Under the pieces are notes generated by a model that was given only the letters and a program-made list of their open reading frames with translations, was not told the origin of the DNA and ran no database searches. A program made the translations under genes and the position numbers. From NCBI GenBank assembly GCA_034508935.3, contig CM067443.1:96657003-96721002 (forward strand): a DNA stretch of 64,000 nucleotides, in the 5' to 3' direction. This DNA is from Berghia stephanieae (lineage: Eukaryota; Mollusca; Gastropoda; Nudibranchia; Aeolidiidae). Of this stretch, positions 47,973-58,691 are shown piece by piece. Within the stretch, counting starts at the first letter, position 1. Every line of letters starts with the position of its first letter.

Positions 47973-48125
47973 ATGCGCCAATGTTGCACCGTTTACGTCA
48001 TAATTAGGGTAACTTCGGCCCTCCAAAATATTACATTAACTGTCAAAAACACTTGATCATTGTCAAGTTTATTTGTAAGCAGCAAAGAAAAACAACATAA
48101 AACTTAAAAATATATCACATATCAA

Positions 48126-48152
48126 CCCCCCCGCCCCCCCCCCCCCCCCCCC
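48126..48152. repeat. C-rich run (one G)
   Basis: C7, G, C19 inside the hAT element, about 155 bp from the G22 run with which it could pair. Confidence 0.9.
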
Positions 48153-48520
48153 ACCTCTTTTCGCGATTATTGAATAAAGTAATTCTTTGCAACGAAGCAT
48201 TGTGGACGAATTTCCCAACATTTTTCTTGCTTGGAGTGCCGAGTTGATGTTACGTGTGTGTGAGTGTTTATATATGTGTGTGTATGTGTGTGTTTGTGCG
48301 TGTGTATTTGTGTCAGTCAGAGAAAGAAAGCGAAGATTGTCAACAGTTATACTTTGGTGTCTTTTTTGATTTCTTAAGTACTTACGTGGAGTGATTTTTT
48401 CTTTGTGATGCTTTAAGATCTGAATCTACCTTTTATTTGTGCAATCATTAATCGCATTCCATTGATTTCCATTATTTGAGATATACTTTGAAGTTTTGTC
48501 ATGTTAAACAATGAATTGCA

Positions 48521-49006
48521 ATGAATCAAGTTGACTCTTTACTTCACCGACCGTTTGGGAGATCGACACTCGATGACAAATTAGAAATAAAAAGACTAGT
48601 TCCTCACCAACCAACTGATTTTGAATTAACACAGGTGTGGAAATCTCGAAAACCGTCTTTTTCAGTGACATGGTATGACAGACATGAATGGCTCACAGTT
48701 AGTTTAGAAGAAAAAAAACGTTTCTTTTGTTTTTATTGTCTACTTTTTACAGATACAACAAACACGGACAAATCATGGACATCTATAGGCTATAGTGACC
48801 TTAACCACTTCCATCGTATTTCTTGACCCCCTGAACGTTATTTTAGCACACTTAAAAGAGTGAAAAATTTCTTGCGAAATTCAATGAAACAGGAGCGGTT
48901 AAATTCGTTGATGATTATATCAATTCACAAAGCTGAAATAGATGCCATTCCAGATTTCAATAAACAAATAATAAAAAGATTTGCAGATTTTCTTTACAAG
49001 TACTAA
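48521..49006 (+). pseudogene. hAT transposase remnant (TTF-type finger joined to dimerisation domain)
   Basis: N-terminal part: HRPFGRSTLDDKLEIKRLVP, then WYDRHEWLTVSLEEKKRFFC and FYCLLF, the TTF-type zinc finger region of ZMYM-like hAT transposases. C-terminal part: ERYFSTLKRVKNFLRNSMKQ, then ERLNSLMIISIHKAE, the hAT C-terminal dimerisation motif. One in-frame TGA at 48824 lies at the junction. The RNase H-like catalytic core between them is deleted. ATG at 48521; ends TAA 49004-49006. Confidence 0.8.
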
Positions 49007-49349
49007 AAGTAAGTAATTTCTGTCGTAGGTTTTTTCTCTTTTGATTTACATTTATCACATATTGATTGCATTTCTACCAAATCCAATCCTTTAAATGGTG
49101 GACAAAGAACAATTACAAAGACCTTTTCACACGGGACTTGTATCTCAGTGTTGTGGCTTGTTGTTTTCATGAATTATTTGTTTTTGTGAGTTTTGTCCAC
49201 TCGTAGAACCATCGACCCTCCCCCCACCCTTCCAAAAAAGAGAGTTTTTAACATGTGCTCTCTCCTCTTGATCGTGGTCACTGTTTTAGAAATTTTTTTC
49301 TTCTTCTAATCATGGCACCACCATACGCCGTCAATACGCCACGCCGCTG

Positions 49350-49357
49350 AACTGTTG
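49350..49357. repeat. hAT target site duplication, right copy
   Basis: AACTGTTG directly after the right end of the hAT element. Confidence 0.88.
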
Positions 49358-50540
49358 GAACACGTAATATGCAGCAATATCATGGAACACCTTGATTACC
49401 ACAACGTGCTGACTGGTTTCCAACATGGCTTTCGCAAACGTCGTTCGTGCGAGTCACAACTGATCACGATTTGTGATGCTTTTGCAAATACAATTCGAAC
49501 AATTAATAAAGGAGGCCAGACAGATGCCATTCTACTGGATTTCAGCAAAGCATTTGATAAAGTACACCCATTTTGGGATCTCAAAAACCACCCACGCATG
49601 GATTAAATCATTTCTTTCGATGCGTTCCCAAAGAGTCATGATTGAGAACAAAATGTCATCATCACTTCTATTCCTGTCAGGTGTATCTACCTCAAGGCCC
49701 AATTCTTTTTTAAAATTTACATAAATGAAATGCCGAGTAAAGTATCAAAAGGATTTTTTAAAATTCGACTTTTTACAGACAATCGTGGGAGAAAGAATGG
49801 AAAATGAAATTCCACTCAAAGAAATGCCAGCTAATTCGTATAACGAACAAAATGAAAATAATCAGTTCAGACTATTATATTTATACATGAAGAACAATTG
49901 GAGACAACACAAAAAGCAGAATATCTTGGATTAACTCGCGACAGCAAAATGTCTATGCAGCACCACATCGATAAAGTTTGTATAAAGGCCAATACAAAAC
50001 TCGGATTCTTAAGAAGGAATGCACAAAGTTGTCAAAGGATCATCAGAAAACTTGCTATAAGGTCTTCCTACGGCCAATTTTAGAATATAGTGCATGCGTT
50101 TGGGACCCCAATAGTAAAAAGCAGGTGGAAAAGGGGGCATGTAGGTTTGTTTGCAACAATTACTGGAGGACTGAAGGCGTCAGTGAGATGCGCAAGAGCC
50201 TAAACTGGTCACCAGTACACGAGAGACGCACTATACAAAAAGCCAAAGTCCTCTTTTTAAGACCCGCCAGGGATTGATAACATCCTCATTGATCGTCTTA
50301 TCCCAATCAAAAGAAAACAGCACTCATACCAGATCCCGCAGTCAAGAGTTAATGCTCATCTCAACTCGTTTTTTTCCAAGCACCATCCGAATATGGAATT
50401 CTCTGCCTGAAAATATAAAAAAAAAATAAACGACCAAATTGAATTTGACAGAGAAATTGAAAAAAATCAAAATAAAAGCCTAAACACATCTATTTATTCT
50501 CACCAGATACACAGTTGCGACTTAATGACAAGACAATACA
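49350..50540 (+). mobile_element. LINE relic, main piece (Jockey/CR1-type reverse transcriptase)
   Basis: Reads LLEHVICSNIMEHLDYHNVL, then TGFQHGFRKRRSCESQL, TDAILLDFSKAFDKV, WIKSFLSMRSQRVMIENK, EYLGLTRDSKMSM, LGFLRRNAQSC, RPILEYSACVWDPNSKK and FFPSTIRIWNSLPENI in order on the plus strand. At least four frame changes and small losses; the catalytic YADD region is not recognisable. The 3' end is not sharply defined. Old, inactive copy. Confidence 0.8.
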
Positions 50541-51206
50541 AGACTTATTTGCAGGTCTGAATTCCTTTTGGGCTCATTGTTGTTATGGAAGTCTTAAAAG
50601 ATGACGCAAAATATTGTCCATTACAACAATGTTAAACTAGACCCATGAGTGGGTGCGGATGTCAGACCTGCATATATGTTCACGTCGGTCCCAATCAAAT
50701 AGGACACGAAAATCGCTCGAGTATAGATCATCCTATCGCCATGCCACTGTGCAAGTTTAATGACAATAGGGAAAAAAAATGGTCCTTAAGCTTTCTAAGC
50801 CATCTCCCCCTACCAATAAGAATGGAATGATCAAGGAATATTTTTTTTCTCTCACTCTCTCGCTTAAACAATGATCTAAAACGCTGCCACGCACCACAAC
50901 TTTAACTATCTAAATATTTAAAAGTAAACGGGACAGTTCTGAAAGTAAAGAAAAAGAAGTGCCAAATACATGAATAAAACCCACTTTGGCTATAGCCTAG
51001 CTGCGGTTTTCAAATACAACACGATTCAATAAATCAATGGAAGGCAATTTTTTTCTCTGCCTCAATCGCCAATTTTTTCAGTGTCATGGATAAAGTTGGC
51101 TCCATGGCAACGGCGTCATCTTGAGATTTCAAAACAGTGTGAACTAACAAAGTTGAAGAGCTGTTTGTTATTCCTAACATCAACATATCTGAATCTTGAA
51201 CAATAG

Positions 51207-51270
<64 letters not shown>

Positions 51271-51607
51271 CCCACACACACACACACACACACACATACA
51301 CCTAGTTTCGTTGCTTTTTACAGTGAGAATAAAAATTATATTTTTGTAAACATTTAAAGTACTCTTTTGCGAATGACGGCATAAAAATCAAGAAGAAAAG
51401 TAAATAAAAGAAGAAAGAAAAGTCACGGAACAGGAGCGATTCAATAACATCTTTTAAAAATTCCCATCTCAATGTAGTGATTTTAATAAACATCCAATTA
51501 TCTTGGTTTAATGACAAAAGGGTAGTAGCAAGACAGAATGCACTTTAGAATATTACTTTATTCACACATTTAGAATAAGAAAGTTTTTCTCTGCGAGACT
51601 GAGAAAC
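50541..51607. other. Intergenic and presumed promoter side of GAN
   Basis: AT-rich. A conserved-looking stretch at 50600-50830 (CATATATGTTCACGTCGGTC, CACTGTGCAAGTTTAATGAC) looks like a worn repeat. Contains CT/CA microsatellites at 51212-51298. No TATA or other core promoter element could be singled out. Confidence 0.5.
51212..51298. repeat. (CT)n(CA)n microsatellite
   Basis: CT units with one TTCT break, a CCCC step, then CA units. About 310 bp upstream of the GAN start codon. Confidence 0.92.
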
Positions 51608-51822
51608 ATGGCCGCGTTTGGTTCAAGTCCAAGTGGTGAAGCTGAATTAGAATTAGAGTCCGGTTTAAACGCCATTTGTTTCCATGACCATGCATCGAAG
51701 CTTCTGAGGAAATTGAATGAAACAAGGAAAAATGTGAATTTTTGTGACACTATAGTCTCTATCGGATCAACAGAGATTCCGGTGCAAAGAGGCGTATTAT
51801 CAGCTGCGAGCCATTATTTTCG
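51608..51822 (+). CDS. GAN: GAN exon 1 (start, BTB)
   Basis: ATG at 51608; reads MAAFGSSPSGEAELELESGL and on to LSAASHYFR. Donor GTGAGT, two bases carried out. Confidence 0.92.
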
Positions 51823-54800
51823 GTGAGTAGCAGTAGCAGGGAGTAGGCTTAAGTAGGAGTATGAGTGAGTAGGTTAGTTGAAATATAGTAATAGTGTATG
51901 ATGAATAGAATAGAGATACTTTTTTGACTTTGGTAAACGTCCATTTTGCACTCCAGCAGTGAGCTGATAAATGGCCTAGTGGGTGTGACCTGATTTTCAG
52001 GACTTTTGACTTTTGACTTTTGACTGATGGGTCTCAGGAAAAAAAATAGGAAGGACTTACAGATAATATATCTAATAATAGGTAATTTGATAAAAAAAAA
52101 TAATTCAAATTGGATTGAGCTCAATGAAATCTATATCATTATAAAGTGCTTTTCAACACGATTCTAATGATACCAAAAGTGTGAAAATCAAATAAGCAGA
52201 AGAAAAGTTATGTTTAGTCATGTTTTTTTTTTGTTTTTAAGGGTTTTACTGCGCTTGCAACACATTTAGGTTATATCAGCGCCAGTAAAAAGGAAGAAAT
52301 TGGGATAGTAAAAAGTTCTAGAATTACAATTAAAGCACCCAAGAAAAATTAAGACATAGGGGGAACTGGGAACAAACAGGGATCAGATGTAGATTCCAAG
52401 AGCATACCACCAATGTAGTAATTAGTTTGAGATCACCTATAAGTCTCATTCGGACACAATCACAAAATCCAACAAAGAGGAATACGCTCAAATGCTTACA
52501 CTATACATTCAAAATAACAAATATAATAATACATAACAGAGAGATTATTTACAAGGAAAAAATATAATCTCCCAAAACAATAACTATGCATTTGACTGTT
52601 TCCCCCCCAGCTAGGACTCCGGCCAGGGCCAGGACAAAACCAAGTAATCTCATTCCAAGACAAAGACAGAAAGCATGTTGGAAAACAGATATAAGGGGAT
52701 AGAAGACGCAGTATGTATCCCCCTGCCCACTATGGGAGGTCAGGAATCCCACCCAGTTATGTTAGTTAAAAATTAAAAGGCTGAAAATTGGTCTTCTATT
52801 TGCTTTTGTTATTTACTGACGGACTTTGACTTTGATAAAGATTCAATTAATTTAACGAAGTGACTATTTCTCTGAATAAGATCTGAACACTATTTCTCTT
52901 ATAACAGTTTCCGGTTTCCGTTCTCGAGATTTTTTGGTTACACCCATTTGTGAGAGTTCGTCGACATCTTTCATCATTCTGCCATTTCTACCTGGACTAG
53001 GGGAAGCATGTTCTAGAGCTAGATAATATCCCCCAAAATAAACAAATTTTTTTAAACAAAGAGAAAATTGAAGAACGAAAAAAGAAATTAAGATGAAAAC
53101 TGGCCACTTGCAATCTCTCCTCTTTTTTTCTTAACAACAAAAATTAAACAAACAAACAAAAAAAGACCATAAATAAAGATGAAGAAAAAAACTGGGCCCC
53201 TCAACATAAAGGCTATTTGGATTGGAGTCTGTATAACCATAACCTTATTTTACTGAGCATTCGGGAAAATAGAGTTCAGCATTATTTTGCTGAACATTCG
53301 AGAATTTGAATTAGAGTTCAAATTTATGTCATCGAACGTTCCGAGACATAGAGTTCAAGTTTATTTTCCCAAACGTTCGGAGAAATAAAATAGAGTTTAA
53401 GTTTATTTCCCCGAACGTTCGAAGAAATAGAGCCACCTTAATATAATGTCCCTGTGGCCTTAACTATTAACCCTGCATGTGTGTGGAGTTAGTGTGTATG
53501 GGTGTATGTTCAAAATGTATATACTATATCAAAATCATTGCATTAATTCTAAATTGCATTTATTTCAGTGCTCTCTTTGGCTATGGAGACAGTTTGGGTC
53601 CCACCACTCTAAAACACGACGTGAAACCACTCAGCACAGTGTCATTGGATTCAATGGGTATTGACGAAAATACCTTTTACATGGTTTTAGATTACATCTA
53701 CACTGCCCAAGTTGCTCTCACTCCAGAAAATATTCAGGACATGCTTCAGGTTAATATTGATTACTAATTATTGAAAGGTGGCCAAACTAGAGACTTTTTC
53801 TTGATGTTTTTTTTCTTTTCTTTTTATTGAAGTGAAGGGAAGAACAGCTTTCAGTTAGTTAGTAACCCCAATTTAACTTTTTGAAGAATGGAAGCTGCTA
53901 ACCACAGAAATCATTCCCAAAATGATTGAATGAATTACGTATATAAGCAAAAAATTATTTTAAAATTGAGAAAGAACCGTAATTTTAGCTATAGATAAAA
54001 AAATGTTTATAAAGTTCTTTTCAAGCATACAAACTAAATTGTATTTCTGAAATAGTCTCTTAGATTTGAATAGAAACAACACAATTGTTTGGATTGCACT
54101 GGACCAAATAAAAAGAAAGTTGTGTTTTAGAGTTAAAAAGCAAACAAAGCATTAAATTATGGCACACGTCTTTGGACTGGTAAGTCGAGCGTTCCTGCCT
54201 AGAGTGGGGCTAGGCAAAGTTGAGTCCTTAGTAAAGGTTCTTTACTCACTTTCTCTCTCTGTACTCTGGTGTAAAATGAGTACCTGGCAGTTAACTGTGT
54301 TGTCTGAGGTGAAAAAGAGTTGTAATATTGCATTACAGGCGTTATGTTTTGTCTTACATCTTTAGTGTTGGCTGTGGAGCCCTTGTAAAGCATTTTGAGC
54401 ACATTTAGTGGATATTGCCCTTTATTAATGTTCTAGATTTTATTTCCTGTTTAACACCCTTTGGATAGGATGCTGGCGAATTGCAAAGTACTTTCTACCA
54501 GATGTAATGTTGATCCAGTAGAGCAGGTAAAGACTAATCAAAGCAGGTCCATTTTCATGTGTGAAAAATAATCTTTTAAAATTCTTCTTTCTTCCTTATC
54601 CAGCATTTCATATTAATTGCAGTTTGCTTAAGATAAAATACCTTAAGATAAATTCTCGCTTTAAGTAAACTTGAGACTTGTCCCGGTTCTTCTGCTCTAA
54701 ACCATTATTATTTTTAATGCTTTAGATTAACTCTGTCGGTGAGCTAATCCGGATAAGATAAACTCATCAGTCTTCTCCACTGAGATAGACAGCAAGTCTC

Positions 54801-57800
54801 TCAATCATCCCTCTCCTCCCCCCTCTCTCTCCCCCCCCCCCCCCCCCCCCCACAACACACATCCATCTCCTGTCTTTTAGTCTCCTCATTGTGCAATACA
54901 TTCTCTTGCCGCAATCAAGAAACAACACTGACTATATTATTTGAGTATGTAGTGTGTAAAGACTTGCTGAAACCCACAAGCATGTCGCCACATGGTGCAC
55001 ACACTCACATATGTACATGTGGGTTTGTGGCTTTATCATATCACTCTAGAGACTGGGTATGGGGACCAAGGCCTTTGTCTATCAGGCTTGCCCTTCCTTC
55101 TCCGTTGTCTCATCCACACCATTTACATCTCCACTGCGAAGTGGGTACCTTGTAGTTGCCGACCCCCCCCCCCCCCACTTAACCCTGACCAGGCTCACCA
55201 ATTGGTAATCAGAGCAAGACTGTTACTCATCACTCAAATATCTTAGACTAGGGGATAAGTGATGATATCATGTCAACTCCCCCAACTTTTTTCATTTTCA
55301 CTCTGCCTTTCCAAGAATTAAGATCATCATTTGCTGTTGCAATGTGAATGATGACTCTAATAACAAATAATAGTCGAGAAAAATGTCATTCTTGGTTTAG
55401 GGAGCTGGGCTGTCTTTCTTGGGATATTTATTAAAGGGTGATAACTTAGATTAAGCAAATGTTTGAGTTGAAGGGTTGTTCCCCTTGGGTTTTGGATAAG
55501 ATAAACATTTTTTTTTTTGGTCCCCAGGAGTTTATCTTAAGCAGAATTGCAGTGTGTACAGCTTTTCAGAATGTTCTATTATGCCAGTTCAAATGAGACA
55601 TTGTAGCAGTAAATTACATTTTTTTCAGGCTGCTGATCAACTTTTAATGGAGGACTTGAAAGAGATTTGTTGTGAGTATCTCGATTCATGTATTACTGCT
55701 AACAACTGTATTGGCATCTATGACTTTACATCCCAGTTGTCTTGCTCCTGGTCCCATCACAAAGTCTCCAGTTTCTTGGATAGGTATTTCAGGTAAGAGG
55801 ACTATCCTATATATCTTTTTCTTTTTTTTTTTTCCTTCATTGAAATTTACTTAGAAATGATGTCCAAAAAAAAATTTAAAGTGTTATTTGCAAATGATTA
55901 CTGCACTTGCTAAAAACAAACATACTACTTCTATGAAAAAAATTAAAAAAAACAAAACTTTATAAGAAAGCTTAAGTTTAATTTGATTGCGCCTAATCCT
56001 GTAGTCAAAACTGATCTTGGTGCACACAATTCATTGATGTAGAGTATCAATTTAAAAAAAGTAGCATTAACACATGCGCTCACGCACACACACACAGACA
56101 CACACACACACATGCAAATACATATTTATACATAGGAACACACATACACACATGGGCACACACACACACACACACACACACACAACACACAAAGATAGAG
56201 AGAGAGAGAGGGTTAATGGGTGAAGATCCTTTGAGTACTTTTGGGATTCTAAACAATTTGGCAAATTAAGTGAAGTATATCTATATAATGATGTCTGAAT
56301 ATTTAATATCTAGTATGTTCGCATATAGAATTATAAGGTAAAACGGTTCATAAAAATTATATGTAGTTAAAAATTGTTCATTAGCTTACATGAACTATTT
56401 TTTCGTAATAAAAGTTAATGAAACAAGCAATGAATTAAGTTTTTTACAAACTGATATTTACTTCACAAAACAAAGTGCAGGATTTTGAGAGACTCATGCA
56501 ATTTTCACTTCTTTTTTTTTCATCTTTCAGAGATGTCAGTCACAATGAGGAATTTTTCTGTTTGAAAGCGGATAGAGTCCGAGAATTTCTTTCCAGAAAA
56601 ACCATTCAAATGAAACAAGAAGATGATGTGTTGGAGGCACTCCTCCGATGGTATCAGTTTGACCAAGACAATCGGAAAGAGGATACAATCAGTCTTTTCA
56701 GGGATATCATTTTTGCTAAACAGTTGTCTGCAGAAAGTGTAGAAAAACTATCATCTTTACCTCAGATTGGACCGCAGTGTGTTGAATGGATAGAAAAGAT
56801 GAAAAAAGACGAGACTGAATGCTCTGTCATGCATCGAGGATTTACACAAGTGATCGTGACTTGTGGAGGTGATGGAACTATCAACAGGTAGATTTTTATT
56901 TTCTCTCCTTCAATTCTATTCATTTGTTATAAAGGTTTAGCACTGATGGTAAAGACAATGCTAAAAGCTTTAGATTCTAAGAAAAATCATTTGTAATTGG
57001 TGTCACTGGGGTGCAAAATTGTCGAGTGGCAAAGGCATTGGAGGACTTGAGTTTGAGCATTTCATTTTTATTTTATTGAGCAAGAAACTTAGCCTCTCTT
57101 GCTCAGTTTGTGAAGCTGCACTGTTGCATTAATACCAAGGTTACCTCAGTTTATTTATTTTTTGTTTTGTTATGTTTTTGATATAAGGATAAATAGATTT
57201 TATCATTAAAAATGTTTTTTTTTCTGGTCCTGCCGGGGTATCTTTAGCCAGTCAATTGTCTAGTTCTTTTTATTTTTAATTTTTTTTGAGAGATGGTATT
57301 TTTTATTGTAAATCATAGCGGGATCCTTTGCTTGTGCCTGGATGGGATGTTAAGGTAGTAATGTCAAAATAGTCACATTGATGAATTGCTCTTGGAATCT
57401 TCTGTTTCCTATTTGAACCAGTCCCCTTTGACTTATTTTGTCTTTGGTGCTTTTAACTTCAGATCTGCAACTTTTTTCCTCTCATCTTCCTTTTTACCGG
57501 TGCTAAAATAACCTGAAAGTGATGCCCGCGCCTTATAACTCGTAAAATTAACAAACAATAATTTTCTTTGAATTGTTGAAACTTTTTAGATATGTGGTGT
57601 ACTATCGGATTCTTTGTCCATATTTGTTACTTTTTGAACACGTGAAATAATTCCATCATCTTTTCCAATCTTTTCAGGGATAAGGAAGACTCTTCAATGA
57701 CAGATGCAGTCCATTGTGTGAGATTGGATAAGTCAATGAAAGCAGTAAACTCTCAGTCAAACCATTGTGATTGGATCCAGTTGGCCTCACTCAATACCCC

Positions 57801-58614
57801 AAGGTCTGGGCATGGACTCGTGGAAGTTGGTATGTCATTCCACTCACTGGGTGTGTGGGCCAGTGCCTGATAATAAATATTTATGCTCAGCCATTTCCAA
57901 AAGAATTATGGGATATATTGCGGAATCGATTTTTCAGATATATTAGATTTTATGATTAATTCTTAAAATTAAAATCGCAATAGTGGTTGTTTTAAACTGT
58001 TGAAAAATAAGCACCCATGTGTTTTCATGAAGTCTGTGTAAAAAAAAATGTGATGGTAACGCATACATTCTGGTTACCTCAGCAGAAATCAAGTGGCTGA
58101 TGGGGTCCATAAAGAATTGTCAAACAGACTAAAAATGTCAACAAGAATTGCCAAAGCTTTTAAGGTTTAATGACAGCTCTTATATGAATACAAACTAAAA
58201 GATAATTCTTGTTTAACCCTTTGGCTGCTGTTCCATCAATGTTGACTATTGTGGCAAAACCACACTTGAAATCTTGCAGGTTGAAAACAATTAATCTGCT
58301 TATTTACTCTGAATAAGTTGTTTTGCCTGTTTATGTTTTTGAAACCCTGTCATGTCAAGTTGGTATGTTTCTTTTATCAAATTCTTTTCTTGAGTTCCCC
58401 TTTTAATGAGAAATAGTAATGATCTTTGGCAAATTTATTTGGCATACATTTTATGATTTTACAACTAGATAAAATAAGAACATTGATAATGAAGTCATCT
58501 TTAACAGTTAGTTGTTGATGACTTGAAAAGATTTATGAATTTTTTTTTATCTCTATAAATTTTGTCTATTATTTTTCTAAAATCAATCATAAATTATGTA
58601 GATTAGGCTTATGT

Positions 58615-58691
<77 letters not shown>

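Larger units (their letters stand above)
47560..49349 (+). mobile_element. hAT DNA transposon, internally deleted, nested in a LINE relic
   Basis: The ends are CAGTGGCGTGG and, on the complement of the right end, CAGCGGCGTGG, with an 8-bp duplication AACTGTTG outside. It carries a short transposase remnant (48521-49006). The 5' half has a G22 run at 47951 and a C-rich run at 48126. Total 1790 bp; the middle of the transposase is absent, so it cannot encode its own enzyme. Confidence 0.88.
51823..53568 (+). other. GAN intron 1
   Basis: 1.7 kb, with reverse-oriented R480 copy G and the degenerate tandem array at 53253-53433. The rest is AT-rich with no signal. Confidence 0.75.
53750..55628 (+). 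other. GAN intron 2
   Basis: 1.9 kb with a SINE-like element, a tRNA-SINE body fragment and C runs at 54831-54851 and 55166-55177. No exon signal was found in the open frames 54889-55246. Confidence 0.7.

Noticed and set aside
49340-50540. Host gene with several small exons
   Set aside because: The pieces match consecutive reverse transcriptase motifs of a LINE with frame changes between them, not exons with splice sites.
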